DNA of 64,000 nt from Bacillus carboniphilus. GTDB lineage: Bacteria > Bacillota > Bacilli > Bacillales > JC228. The notes under the pieces are model-generated. The model made no database searches and was not told where the DNA came from. It saw only the letters and a list, made by a program, of their open reading frames with translations. Positions within the stretch are counted from its first letter, which is position 1; every line of letters begins with the position of its first letter. Shown here one piece after another: positions 52,815-62,166 of the stretch. Made by a program: the position numbers and the translations under genes. The stretch covers positions 1-64,000 of the forward strand of contig NZ_BAAADJ010000017.1 of NCBI RefSeq assembly GCF_039522365.1, in the 5' to 3' direction.

Positions 52815-53978
52815 TTATAATGAGGCCTTTAATATACTTAGTACATCGTCTTTCTTCAATGTTTGGAAGTTTCCAAACTCTCCACGAGCCATTGCTTTAT
52901 CAGCCATTTCATCTAGTTTAGAATCATCAATATCATAATCAGCTAATCGACTTGGCGCACCAATTGAACTCCAGAAGTTTCTTAGAGCCTCGACTCCCTG
53001 AAGCGCAACTTCTTCATCAGTTTTACCCTCAGGATTAACACCAAACACCCGAACAGCCAGTTGCTTCATACGAGATGGGTTGGTTGATAAGGTGTGCTTA
53101 ATCCAATTTGGGAAAAGGATTGCTAAACCACCAGCGTGCGGAATGTCGTACACTGCTGAAACGGCATGCTCAATATTGTGAGTTGCCCAATCTCCTCTAT
53201 ATCCCATTTGCAACATACCATTTAGAGCAATTGTTCCGTTATATAGAATCGTTTCCCTTAGTTCATAGTTTTCTAAGTCATCAATAAGTTTAGGAGCAAC
53301 TTCTATAACTGTATTTAATACGGCTTCGCACATTCTATCTTGAAGAGGAGTGTTCGAAACATTATGGAAGTATTGTTCTAGAACATGTGACATCATATCG
53401 ACCATTCCATATACTGTTTGGTCTTTTGGAACCGTAAATGTATTAGTTGGATCTAGAATAGAGAATTTAGGGAATGTAAGTGGGCTTCCCCATCCATACT
53501 TTTCATGTGTTTCCCAATTTGTAATAACTGACCCTGAATTCATTTCAGACCCTGTTGCAGCTAGTGTTAATATAGTACCGAATGGAACCACTTCTTCTGG
53601 AATGTGTTTTTTCAGAACAATATCCCACGGATCACCATCATACTTTGCTCCGGCAGAAATAGCTTTCGTACAGTCAATAACACTACCTCCACCCACCGCA
53701 AGTAAGAAATCAATATTTTCTTTTTTACAAATATCAACACCCTTACGAACTGTGGATATACGTGGATTGGGTTCAACACCTGGAAGTTCAAAAATGTCAG
53801 CATCTATTTCCTGAAGAGTTGCAATCGCCTTATCATACAGACCACTTCTTTTGATACTTCCACCACCATAAACTAGAAGTACTCTTTTTCCGTATGTTGG
53901 GACTTCATTTTTTAGCTCTTGTAGTGTATCTTTACCAAAAATTAACTTAGTTGGATTGTAATATGTAAAATTTTGCAT
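52815..53978 (-). CDS. yugJ: Iron-containing alcohol dehydrogenase (YugJ-like, butanol dehydrogenase family)
   Basis: The 387-aa protein is a group III ADH: NAD(P)-binding [12 protein letters not shown] and [16 protein letters not shown] in the N-terminal half, and metal ligands in [33 protein letters not shown]. It reduces an aldehyde to an alcohol with NAD(P)H. Position next to pgi and DUF378 matches yugJ/yugK of B. subtilis; only one of the pair is here, so the choice between yugJ and yugK is uncertain. Confidence 0.85.
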   Translation of the reverse strand: MQNFTYYNPTKLIFGKDTLQELKNEVPTYGKRVLLVYGGGSIKRSGLYDKAIATLQEIDADIFELPGVEPNPRISTVRKGVDICKKENIDFLLAVGGGSVIDCTKAISAGAKYDGDPWDIVLKKHIPEEVVPFGTILTLAATGSEMNSGSVITNWETHEKYGWGSPLTFPKFSILDPTNTFTVPKDQTVYGMVDMMSHVLEQYFHNVSNTPLQDRMCEAVLNTVIEVAPKLIDDLENYELRETILYNGTIALNGMLQMGYRGDWATHNIEHAVSAVYDIPHAGGLAILFPNWIKHTLSTNPSRMKQLAVRVFGVNPEGKTDEEVALQGVEALRNFWSSIGAPSRLADYDIDDSKLDEMADKAMARGEFGNFQTLKKDDVLSILKASL

Positions 53979-54140
53979 ATATATCGCCTCCTTGTTTATT
54001 ATTATGCGTTAGAAAAATTTCAATTGCAAAGATGAAAGCCCGAATATTATATTTCAAGATTCCTTCGTTTACTATGCATAAAAAATAAATAATTGATTCA
54101 AGATAAGCATGTATTCATCCAACGATAAGGAGGAGTCATC

Positions 54141-54374
54141 ATGAGTGCCATTCAACGTATTGCACTTGTTCTTACTATTATTGGTGCTATTAACTGGGGG
54201 CTAATTGGGTTCTTCCAATTTGACCTAGTAGCTTCCATCTTCGGTGGCCAAGATAGTGCACTTGCACGACTCATTTATGGCCTCGTAGGTATTGCGGGTC
54301 TGATCAACCTAGGGCTACTTTTCAAGCCGAATGAGGAACTTGAACGTGAGCCTGAAGCAAGAACTACAAGATAA
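54141..54374 (+). CDS. yuzA: DUF378 membrane protein (YuzA-like)
   Basis: The 77-aa protein has two helices: IALVLTIIGAINWGLIGFF and ARLIYGLVGIAGLINLGLLF, with the GAINWGL motif of DUF378. The C-terminal tail is charged. AAGGAGG precedes ATG. Location by the iron ADH gene matches yuzA. Function unknown. Confidence 0.9.
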   Translation: MSAIQRIALVLTIIGAINWGLIGFFQFDLVASIFGGQDSALARLIYGLVGIAGLINLGLLFKPNEELEREPEARTTR

Positions 54375-54395
54375 TTGATATAAAAAGGTGATAAA

Positions 54396-54433
54396 AAAAG
54401 CAGCTACTGTTGAGAAATAGTAGCTGCTTTTGT
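54396..54433. terminator. Terminator between yuzA and rocD
   Basis: The stem aaagcagctact / agtagctgctttt with a loop of about 10 nt is followed by a T-run. Confidence 0.8.
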
Positions 54434-54437
54434 TTCA

Positions 54438-55637
54438 TTATGATAGTACTTTTACAATTCGCTCAATAGCCCAATCTAGCTCATCTTTTGAAATGACTAA
54501 AGGAGGAGCAAAACGAATCACTGTATCATGCGTTTCCTTACAAAGAAGTCCTTCTTCTTTAAGTGCCTCACAATATGGGCGTGCTGCTTCCGTTAACTCG
54601 ACTCCAATGAAAAGTCCTCTTCCTCTTACTTCTTTAATACGAGGATTCTGAATTCCCTTTAGCTTTTGGATAAAATACCCTCCAAGTTCTAAAGATCTTT
54701 CATCTAGCTTTTCATCTACTAACACTTCTAAAGAAGCAATAGACACTGCACATGCCATTGGATTTCCACCAAAGGTAGAACCGTGAGAACCAGGATTAAA
54801 GACTCCTAGTACATTTTTATTTGCAACCACGCAAGAGATAGGGAATACCCCACCACCAAGTGCTTTTCCTAAAATATACATATCTGGATCTACTTCATCC
54901 CATTCACAGGCAAACATTTTTCCTGAACGGCCTAAACCTGCTTGAATCTCATCAGCAATGAAAAGAACATTATGTTTTTTACAAAGCTCGTAAGCTTTTT
55001 TCAAAAATCCTTCAGGTGGAATGACGATTCCCGCTTCTCCTTGAATGGGTTCAATTAAAAATGCTGCTGTATTTGGTGTAATAGCATTTTCTAAAGCGTC
55101 CAAATCTCCATATGGAATTAAATTGATACCTGGTAGCATTGGACCAAAGCCACGTTTATATTCTTCCTCAGAAGAAAGCGAAACCGCTGTCATTGTACGG
55201 CCGTGGAAGTTACCTTCGCAAGCAATAATTTCTGCTTTATTTTCTTCTACACCTTTAACATCATAAGCCCATCTTCTCGCTGCTTTAATTGCGGTTTCAA
55301 CAGCCTCTGCTCCGGTGTTCATAGGAAGTGCCATTTCTTTATTTGTTAACTCACAAATTTTTTCATACCAAGGCCCTAATTGGTCATTATGAAAAGCACG
55401 AGAAGTTAAAGTTACACGATCTGCTTGCTCTTTAAGTGCTTCGATAATCTTAGGATGACGATGTCCTTGGTTTACCGCAGAATATGCACTTAACATATCC
55501 ATATATCGATTGCCCTCAGGGTCTTCAACCCAGACACCTTCTGCTTTAGATATCACGATAGGTAGTGGATGGTAATTGTTCGCTCCATATTTCTCTGTGA
55601 CTTCTATCAAGGATTTTGATTGAGTATTTGTTGCCAT
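54438..55637 (-). CDS. rocD: Ornithine-oxo-acid transaminase RocD
   Basis: RocD converts ornithine and 2-oxoglutarate to glutamate semialdehyde and glutamate in arginine catabolism. The 399-aa class III aminotransferase has [18 protein letters not shown], the active-site region [15 protein letters not shown] and the PLP lysine in [14 protein letters not shown]. It is monocistronic; AGGAGGGG precedes ATG. No -24/-12 SigL promoter is visible upstream, unlike rocDEF in B. subtilis, so regulation may differ. A related class III aminotransferase is less likely, given the full-length match. Confidence 0.92.
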   Translation of the reverse strand: MATNTQSKSLIEVTEKYGANNYHPLPIVISKAEGVWVEDPEGNRYMDMLSAYSAVNQGHRHPKIIEALKEQADRVTLTSRAFHNDQLGPWYEKICELTNKEMALPMNTGAEAVETAIKAARRWAYDVKGVEENKAEIIACEGNFHGRTMTAVSLSSEEEYKRGFGPMLPGINLIPYGDLDALENAITPNTAAFLIEPIQGEAGIVIPPEGFLKKAYELCKKHNVLFIADEIQAGLGRSGKMFACEWDEVDPDMYILGKALGGGVFPISCVVANKNVLGVFNPGSHGSTFGGNPMACAVSIASLEVLVDEKLDERSLELGGYFIQKLKGIQNPRIKEVRGRGLFIGVELTEAARPYCEALKEEGLLCKETHDTVIRFAPPLVISKDELDWAIERIVKVLS

Positions 55638-55818
55638 ATAAATCCCCTCCTAATAAAATACATCTTTCTCTATTGTACCCCGAAAGCGCATTCATTTGAA
55701 AGACGCTTTATTTATTCAGCCTTTTGGAAGAATATGCGGAAGGAAGGCGGGATAAAATGGTGTGGATAGTTCTGTTACATAACACCCAGCAACCTAGGAC
55801 GACCCGAAAAAAGTTCAA

Positions 55819-55848
55819 AAAAAATAAGCCAACTGGCTTATTTTTTAA
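55819..55848. terminator. Terminator after the S1-domain gene
   Basis: The stem aaataagcca / tggcttatttt has a 2-nt loop and overlaps the end of the gene. Confidence 0.75.
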
Positions 55849-56236
55849 TTAAATCTTCTCTTTTAGATTGTTCGATCCACTCAGTTAGCTTATCTTTAAG
55901 TGTATTGAATCCACTTGGAGATTCTTGTTCTTGAACTTTAGCTGGACGAGCTGCTTTTGGTTTACGTGCAGCTTGAGGAGCCGCTTTTGGTGCCTCTTGA
56001 GTCGCCTTGATAGAAAGAGCAATTTTGCCGCCTTCTTCGTCTACAGACAATACTTTAACCTGTACTTCATCTCCCACTTTCAAAAATTCGTTAACATCTT
56101 TTACGAATCCGTGTGTGATTTCAGAAATATGAACAAGACCTTGAGTTTCTTCGTCTAATGCAACGAAAGCACCATAAGGTTGAATTCCCGTTACTTTACC
56201 TGTGTGTACTGAACCTACTTCATATTGATTTGCCAT
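55838..56236 (-). CDS. yugI: S1-domain RNA-binding protein (YugI, GSP13-like)
   Basis: The 132-aa protein has one S1 domain (residues 3-75: VGSVHTGKVTGIQPYGAFVA, GLVHISEI, VGDEVQVKVLSVDEE) and a basic Ala/Pro/Lys-rich tail that should be flexible. It likely binds RNA and ribosomes; YugI is a general stress protein in B. subtilis. AGGAG precedes ATG. The visible promoter is SigA type. Confidence 0.93.
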   Translation of the reverse strand: MANQYEVGSVHTGKVTGIQPYGAFVALDEETQGLVHISEITHGFVKDVNEFLKVGDEVQVKVLSVDEEGGKIALSIKATQEAPKAAPQAARKPKAARPAKVQEQESPSGFNTLKDKLTEWIEQSKREDLIKK

Positions 56237-56282
56237 GGTAACACTCCTAATATACTATTTATCCTTTTGCAAGCATTTATAG

Positions 56283-56311
56283 ATTATAACACAGGTATGG
56301 GATGTGAGCAA
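56283..56311 (-). promoter_or_regulatory. SigA promoter of yugI
   Basis: On the minus strand TTGCTC (56311-56306), a 17-nt spacer and a perfect TATAAT (56288-56283). Confidence 0.65.
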
Positions 56312-56439
56312 AAAAAGGTCGGTTTTGGATTTTATTGGAAAGGAATTGGTGAAAGTGGAAGAAATAGATATGAATGTATAAAAGTAATGAAATTTGGAAA
56401 AAACTACTTTTAAGGCTTTCTAGTATTCCCCCTTTTTTT

Positions 56440-56472
56440 TGGCAGATAAGCGATTCGCTTATCTGTTTTTTT
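56440..56472 (+). terminator. Orphan plus-strand terminator
   Basis: The stem agataagcg / cgcttatct (3-nt loop) is followed by GTTTTTTT. No plus-strand gene ends nearby; it lies 67 nt before the yugF start. Confidence 0.7.
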
Positions 56473-56538
56473 ATTTCCTTTGATTGATTTGAAAGCAATG
56501 GGTAAAATAAGAAAAAATACTATAGAGGGTGGTGCAGC

Positions 56539-57366
56539 TTGACAGCAACAGCATTTGTAAAACCAATAAATGGCACAGACCTTTATTATGAGTATTATCA
56601 ACATCCATCTTCTCGAGAAACGATTGTTTTAATACATGGCTTTCTTTCTTCAAGCTTTAGTTTTCGGCATCTCATTCCACTTATAAAACAAGACTATTCT
56701 GTTCTTTCTGTTGATGTTCCACCTTTTGGGAAAAGTGGCAAGTCTATAAGTTTTACTTATTCTTACGAAAACATGGCCAAGACCATTCTCCATTTATTAG
56801 AGGAACTCGACATCGACCAAGCCACCGTTATGGGGCATTCTATGGGAGGACAAATTGCATTAAATATCGCATATTTAAATCCTGTAGGTGTAAAGGGAGC
56901 TGTTTTACTTTGTAGTTCCTCCTACCTAAAAAAAGCAAAACTACATTTAAAAATGTCCAGCTATATTCCTTTTTTCCACCATTATGTAAAGCTTTATCTT
57001 TCCCGCTCTGGTGTGAGAAAGAATTTACAAAATGTTGTTTACAATGCAGAAATGATTAACGATGAAATGTTATTTGGGTATTTACAGCCGTTTTTAGATG
57101 ATGAAATTTTCAAGGCGCTAACCCGAATGATTCGCCATCGTGAAGGAGATCTTCCTCCAGAAAAGCTGCAGAAAATTACTACCCCTAGTCTTTTAATTTG
57201 GGGAGAACACGACCGTGTGGTTCCGCTTCATATCGGGAAAAGGCTTAATAAAGATTTACAGAACTCCCATTTAGTCATATTAAATGACGCCGGACATCTT
57301 GTTCCAGAAGAGAAACCAGAAGAGGTTCACAGGCATATGTCTAATTTTATACAATCGATAAGTTGA
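56539..57366 (+). CDS. yugF: Alpha/beta hydrolase (YugF-like)
   Basis: The 275-aa protein has the HGF oxyanion strand IVLIHGFLSS, nucleophile elbow GHSMGG, the acid in IWGEHDRVVP and the catalytic His in NDAGHLVPEEKP. Substrate unknown. TTG start; AGGGTGG upstream. Its order with yugE and patB is as in B. subtilis. A terminator follows. Confidence 0.9.
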   Translation: MTATAFVKPINGTDLYYEYYQHPSSRETIVLIHGFLSSSFSFRHLIPLIKQDYSVLSVDVPPFGKSGKSISFTYSYENMAKTILHLLEELDIDQATVMGHSMGGQIALNIAYLNPVGVKGAVLLCSSSYLKKAKLHLKMSSYIPFFHHYVKLYLSRSGVRKNLQNVVYNAEMINDEMLFGYLQPFLDDEIFKALTRMIRHREGDLPPEKLQKITTPSLLIWGEHDRVVPLHIGKRLNKDLQNSHLVILNDAGHLVPEEKPEEVHRHMSNFIQSIS

Positions 57367-57401
57367 AAAACCGAGTTCCCAATGAACGGAACTCGGTTTT
57401 T
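57366..57401. terminator. Bidirectional terminator between yugF and yugE
   Basis: The stem aaaaaccgagttcc / ggaactcggttttt is a perfect 14 bp with an 8-nt loop. Confidence 0.9.
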
Positions 57402-57660
57402 ATACGCAATCAGACATTTCACGAATGTGTATTAGCTCTTTCGCCACTTCCTGACACTCTGAAAGGGGCAACCATTTTTCGAAAGAATGTTCAAAAATGA
57501 GCTGAATATCTTTCCCCAACTTATTAAAATCTTTGTGCTTATGAACAGCCTGGATAATATCGGCGATTTCAGTCTCATATTCACCAAATCCAAATGGATC
57601 CCACTCATATATCCGCTTTCTCATTGCTAGATGTGCTTCTTCTACTCTCACCGTCATCAC
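57400..57660 (-). CDS. yugE: DUF1871 protein (YugE-like)
   Basis: The 86-aa protein is helical and acidic, with the family pattern IYEWDPFGFGEYETEIADII in the middle. No enzyme motif is present. It is convergent with yugF and divergent from patB. Function unknown. Confidence 0.88.
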   Translation of the reverse strand: MMTVRVEEAHLAMRKRIYEWDPFGFGEYETEIADIIQAVHKHKDFNKLGKDIQLIFEHSFEKWLPLSECQEVAKELIHIREMSDCV

Positions 57661-57733
57661 CTTATATTTCCATTTTTCTTATATCTATTTTATCATAAAA
57701 GGACAACCACTATATAGGAAAGGGGTTTTCAAA

Positions 57734-58909
57734 TTGAGAGACTTTGAAACAGTAATCCCAAGATTAGGTACCTACTCTGTAAAATGGGATGGAGTTGAAC
57801 ATGTTTTCGGTAGGCCAAACTTACATCCAATGTGGGTTGCTGATATGGACTTTAAGCCCCCACAAGAAATTATACAAACAATAAAGATGCGATTGGAACA
57901 CGAGATATTTGGTTACACCATGACACCGGATTCACTTAAGAAAGCCATTTGTAATTGGCAAAGAAAAAAATATAAATGGGATGTTCAAGAAGATTCAATA
58001 TTAGTCAGTCCTGGAGTTGTCACTTCCATTGCTACAGCTGTTCAAGCTCTTAGTGAAGAAGGAGATAAAATATTAATGCATTCCCCTGTTTATCCACCAT
58101 TCTTCAGTATCCCTGAAGCAAACGCTCGTCAGGTTGTGTATTCAACCCTAATCGATGAACTGGAACAGTATCAAATAGACTGGGCTGACTTTGAAAATAA
58201 ACTAAAGGATGGAGTTAAGCTATTTATCCTCTGTCATCCTCACAATCCAGCGGGAAGAGTATGGACTCAGGATGAACTACAAAAGATGATAGATCTCTGT
58301 AAAAAGTACGAAGTCATTATTCTTTCAGATGAAATTCATTGCGATTTAACATTACCTGACTATCAACATATACCATTAGCTACTGTTGATCCATCTTACC
58401 AAGACCAAATCATCACGTTTATTGCACCAAGTAAAACATTTAATCTTGCTGGTCTCCAAGCTTCATCCATCATTGTGCCAAATGAAGAGTTACGAACAAA
58501 ACTAGAAACTATCCAAGGGAAACAGGGCTTTCATTTCTTAAATATTTTTGGAGCTGTTGCTATGGAAGCTGCTTATACACACGGAGAAGCATGGTTAGAC
58601 GATTTGTTGAAGTACTTACAAGAGAACGTTCAAGTAGTCCAGACATTCTTAAAAGAACGACTGCCACAAATTAAAATGAAAACTCCAGGTGCCACTTATC
58701 TTTTATGGTTGGATTGCAGAGAGCTTGGAGTCGAGCAAGACGCTTTAGTCAATGCTTTGTTAGATGTGGGGGAACTAGCTCTTGAAAATGGAGAAAAGTA
58801 TGGTCCTACAGGAAAAGGATATGTTCGGATGAATATTGCTTGTCCGAGGGCTTTGTTAGTGGAAGGTTTGGAGAGGTTGGAGAGGGCAATATCGGATTTA
58901 TATAAATAA
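57734..58909 (+). CDS. patB: PLP-dependent cystathionine beta-lyase PatB (MalY-type)
   Basis: PatB cleaves cystathionine and other cysteine S-conjugates to homocysteine or thiols, pyruvate and ammonia. The 391-aa class I/II aminotransferase-fold protein carries SPGVVTSIATAVQAL, HPHNPAGRVW, the Asp in ILSDEIHCDL and the PLP lysine in APSKTFNLAGLQ (near residue 234). TTG start with GGAAAGG upstream. It is monocistronic and ends before a hairpin. Confidence 0.93.
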   Translation: MRDFETVIPRLGTYSVKWDGVEHVFGRPNLHPMWVADMDFKPPQEIIQTIKMRLEHEIFGYTMTPDSLKKAICNWQRKKYKWDVQEDSILVSPGVVTSIATAVQALSEEGDKILMHSPVYPPFFSIPEANARQVVYSTLIDELEQYQIDWADFENKLKDGVKLFILCHPHNPAGRVWTQDELQKMIDLCKKYEVIILSDEIHCDLTLPDYQHIPLATVDPSYQDQIITFIAPSKTFNLAGLQASSIIVPNEELRTKLETIQGKQGFHFLNIFGAVAMEAAYTHGEAWLDDLLKYLQENVQVVQTFLKERLPQIKMKTPGATYLLWLDCRELGVEQDALVNALLDVGELALENGEKYGPTGKGYVRMNIACPRALLVEGLERLERAISDLYK

Positions 58910-58915
58910 CGATAT

Positions 58916-58945
58916 AGGGTGGAGTAAATAACATCTCCACCCTTC
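58916..58945 (+). terminator. Terminator of patB
   Basis: The stem agggtggag / ctccaccct has a loop of about 9 nt. Its T-run is short. Confidence 0.55.
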
Positions 58946-58977
58946 TGCTTGCATGTGATTACGTAAAAGAAACTACC

Positions 58978-60903
58978 TTATGTATTAAATACCTTATCAA
59001 CATCTTCTACATGAGTAATTTTATTTTTATAATTGAAGTAACTAATAATCAAAAATAGGATTAATCCTGGTACAGATATCCAGATAATTGGTATAACTAG
59101 CATTATCGCACTAAACAATATTAGTAATTGAAGTAAAGTAGTTAGTTTGTTAAACATAAACTTCTGTATACCTGCTGCCAAGGCAACAATACCGATAGAA
59201 GCTGTAAATATATCCATAATGATTACAAAAATATCCCCTTGTAATAGTAAACTGTTGTCAATTATAAACAAGTACGGAACAATAAAGGCAGTAATACCTA
59301 ATTTTAATGCTGTCCAAGCAACCTGCATTGGTCTTGCTTTTGCTAATGCTGCTCCAGCAAATGAAGAAAGTGCAACTGGGGGTGTAATGGTAGAGATGCA
59401 TGCAAAGTAAAAGATAAATAAATGGGCTGATAACTGGGGAACCCCCATATTTATTAACGCTGGCGCAACTGTACTAGCAGCTAGGGCATAAGCCGCAACA
59501 GTTGGTAATCCCATACCCAGAAGGATACATAGGATCATAACCAATACTAATCCAATCCATACTACTCCTCCGGAAAGTGCTATTAAAAAGTCAGCTAATA
59601 TTCCACCTAAACCTGTAAGAGCAAATACTCCAATTATTATCCCAGCACTTGCACAGGTAGCAGCAATAGACGCCATACCTTTCATTGCATTACTAATAGA
59701 GACCCAAATTTGCTTTGGTCCAATTTTATTCCTAGTAAACCAACTCATTATGATTAGTACTCCTATTGATAATAAAGCGGCTCGAATAGGTGAGTTATTT
59801 AAAACAATCAGCGAAAACAGTAAAACAATGAGTGGCGTTATTAAATACCCTCTTTCCTTTAAAACAGCCTTAATATTAGGCAGTTCATCCTTAGATAATC
59901 CCTCTAGTTTCTGTTTACCTGCCTCAAAATCCACCATGCACAAAACAGCAAAAAAGTATAAGAAAGCTGGTACAATAGCAGCAATGACTATGGAGGTATA
60001 GGGTATTCCTGTCATATCTGCCATGATAAATGCCCCAGCACCCATTACTGGAGGAAGTATTTGTCCTCCAGTTGATGCAACTGCCTCTACTGCTCCAGCA
60101 AATTTTGGTTTATATCCTACTTTTTTCATTAAAGGAATAGTAAATGCCCCTGTACTAGCAACATTGGCTACTGCACTTCCATTTATACTTCCCATTAGAG
60201 CACTTGAAAGGACTGCAACTTTTGCTGGCCCGCCTCTGAACCTACCTGCTATTGCATAGGAAAGATCCATAAAAAACTTCCCTGCTCCAGAAACCTCTAA
60301 AAAGCTACCAAAAAGTATAAATACAAAGACATAAGTAGCTGCTACACCTAATGGAATACTAAATATCCCATCCATACTAAATGTGTAGCTTAATATCCTT
60401 TCAATGCTGTATCCTCTGTGCCATAATTCGTTTGGAAAATATGAACCAAAATATGCATATAGTAAAAAAATTACTGCAATAATTGGTAATGCAATTCCAG
60501 TAGTTCTTCTAGTCATTTCTAATAAACCGACAATAGCAACTATTGCAAAAAACAAATCCAAACCAGTTGGACTTACACCTACTCGATTCAACATTTCTAA
60601 ATAGTTTAATGCTATATAGACAGCTGCTCCTAGGAGCAATACTGCCATAACTAGGTCAAAAACACTTGGGTTTTTGTCCGTGTTTTTTTTAAGTGCAGGA
60701 TATAATAAAAAGCAAAAGGCTCCGGCAGATCCAAAATGGATGGCACGAAATACCCATGGGTCAATTGGATAAACCGATAAAATAAAAACATGGACTAGCC
60801 CTAAAACCCCTCCTAAAATAAAGGCTAGCTTTAAATAGAAAGAGCTTAACTCTCTCTCTCCACGTTCAAAATCTTCTAGGTTAACTTTATTTTCAGTACT
60901 CAC
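58978..60903 (-). CDS. TRAP transporter fused permease (4TM/12TM, TAXI type)
   Basis: The 641-aa protein combines the small (residues 1-170) and large DctM-like (170-600) TRAP membrane subunits in one chain, with more than 15 helices. Visible family segments are GRFRGGPAKVAVLSSALMGSINGSAVANVASTGAFTIP and MGLPTVAAYALAASTVAPAL. It imports a carboxylate using an ion gradient together with the upstream binding protein. The substrate is not known. Genes downstream on the same strand are absent, so this ends the cassette. Confidence 0.92.
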   Translation of the reverse strand: MSTENKVNLEDFERGERELSSFYLKLAFILGGVLGLVHVFILSVYPIDPWVFRAIHFGSAGAFCFLLYPALKKNTDKNPSVFDLVMAVLLLGAAVYIALNYLEMLNRVGVSPTGLDLFFAIVAIVGLLEMTRRTTGIALPIIAVIFLLYAYFGSYFPNELWHRGYSIERILSYTFSMDGIFSIPLGVAATYVFVFILFGSFLEVSGAGKFFMDLSYAIAGRFRGGPAKVAVLSSALMGSINGSAVANVASTGAFTIPLMKKVGYKPKFAGAVEAVASTGGQILPPVMGAGAFIMADMTGIPYTSIVIAAIVPAFLYFFAVLCMVDFEAGKQKLEGLSKDELPNIKAVLKERGYLITPLIVLLFSLIVLNNSPIRAALLSIGVLIIMSWFTRNKIGPKQIWVSISNAMKGMASIAATCASAGIIIGVFALTGLGGILADFLIALSGGVVWIGLVLVMILCILLGMGLPTVAAYALAASTVAPALINMGVPQLSAHLFIFYFACISTITPPVALSSFAGAALAKARPMQVAWTALKLGITAFIVPYLFIIDNSLLLQGDIFVIIMDIFTASIGIVALAAGIQKFMFNKLTTLLQLLILFSAIMLVIPIIWISVPGLILFLIISYFNYKNKITHVEDVDKVFNT

Positions 60904-60941
60904 GGTTGGCCTCCTTTTGGAGAGGGGGAGCCCCTCTCTTC

Positions 60942-61937
60942 TTATTCTTTTGGATAAACTGAATCTGGTAGTTCAATACCTATTTCTTCATAATATCTAA
61001 TAGCACCAGGATGCATCGGTACACCAGCTAAAGCTTCTGGAACCACTTTAGGGTCCAATTCAGCCGCTGATTGATGAACCTTTATCAGTTCTTCTTTGCT
61101 TTCAAAGGTTGCTTTTACAAGTTCATAAACAAAGTCTTCAGATAAATCTTTGTGTGTTATAAACGCACTATAAATCGTAAGTGTAGGTATATCTTCGGTC
61201 TGACCCTCATAGCTATTTGCCTCAATTACTCCATGTGTGATTCCATATTTCCCAGCCAATTCTGCTGATTTTTCACCTACACCAACAATGTTTACCTTAT
61301 CAGTACTAATCATTTCCACTGCTGTTGGATGACCCGTTGGAGCGAACGCAGATGCTACATCAAGTTGGCCATCACGCATTAGATTGGTATATTCGTTGTA
61401 TCCACCATTTACAATCCTTCCTAGCTCAATTCCTAAATCTTCAAACACCCTTTGTCCATAATAATCCGGAGTTCCCCCTGCTGCTCCTGTACCAATTCTC
61501 TTTCCAGCAAAATCTTCAATGGACTTAATGTCTGCACCAGGCATGGCCCACCAATGCAAATAACTTTTGTACATTGGGAAAAGTGTTCGTATATTTTCAT
61601 ATTTTTTCTCTGCCCAACCAATTCCGTTATATCCTTCATAAGCTGGTCCCATTGTAACGAGACCAATTTCAGACTCTCCTCTATCAACTAACTCAATATT
61701 AGGAATTGGACCACCTGTTGCTTCTACGTTAGACTGGATATTCAGTTTTTTTGAAACGATATCCGACCAACCTGTAGCATAAACGTGAAAAGTCCCCCCA
61801 ATCGTTGCTGAGGAAACAGATATTCCTTTTGGCCAATCATTCCCTGACCCACCACTTGATTGGTTACTACAACCACTCAAAAGAAACGCCATGGTTAAAG
61901 CAATGCTAACAAATATAAGTGATTTAAACTTATGCAT
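60942..61937 (-). CDS. TAXI-type TRAP solute-binding lipoprotein
   Basis: The 331-aa protein has a lipoprotein signal (lipobox LSGC near residue 23) and the TAXI pattern GGTFHVYATGWSDIVSKKL, VATGGPIPNIELVDRGESEIG and GGTPDYYGQRVFEDLG. It binds the ligand outside the membrane and feeds the fused permease 38 nt downstream. Known TAXI ligands include glutamate and other carboxylates, but this one is not predictable. The start at 61937 is chosen over one five codons upstream. Confidence 0.9.
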   Translation of the reverse strand: MHKFKSLIFVSIALTMAFLLSGCSNQSSGGSGNDWPKGISVSSATIGGTFHVYATGWSDIVSKKLNIQSNVEATGGPIPNIELVDRGESEIGLVTMGPAYEGYNGIGWAEKKYENIRTLFPMYKSYLHWWAMPGADIKSIEDFAGKRIGTGAAGGTPDYYGQRVFEDLGIELGRIVNGGYNEYTNLMRDGQLDVASAFAPTGHPTAVEMISTDKVNIVGVGEKSAELAGKYGITHGVIEANSYEGQTEDIPTLTIYSAFITHKDLSEDFVYELVKATFESKEELIKVHQSAAELDPKVVPEALAGVPMHPGAIRYYEEIGIELPDSVYPKE

Positions 61938-62116
61938 TTCATTACCTCCCAAGGTTTTTTCTTATTCAAAGGTTTAAAGCGTAAAAGCAAAAGTATTATA
62001 TTTCTAAAATTCTGTATTTTCTTGAAATATCCTTCGTTTTGACTCAATTTTTTTAAAAAAAGTTAACAAAGTAAGCGATTTCATTTTTTGGTTAGTTTTA
62101 CATTAAGTGTTAAATA

Positions 62117-62160
62117 GGGCCTACTCCTCGTGAATAATGTAGTTCCACGAGGAGTGGCCC
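62117..62160 (-). terminator. Hairpin after the dehydrogenase pair
   Basis: GGGCC-ACTCCTCGTG and CACGAGGAGT-GGCCC pair over about 15 bp with a 13-nt loop, 7 nt after the stop. There is a weak TATTTAAC tail. Confidence 0.6.
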
Positions 62161-62166
62161 ATTCTG

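Noticed and set aside
56225-56413. 62-aa plus-strand ORF
   Set aside because: It overlaps the yugI promoter and leader on the other strand, has no ribosome site and sits in A/G-rich sequence.
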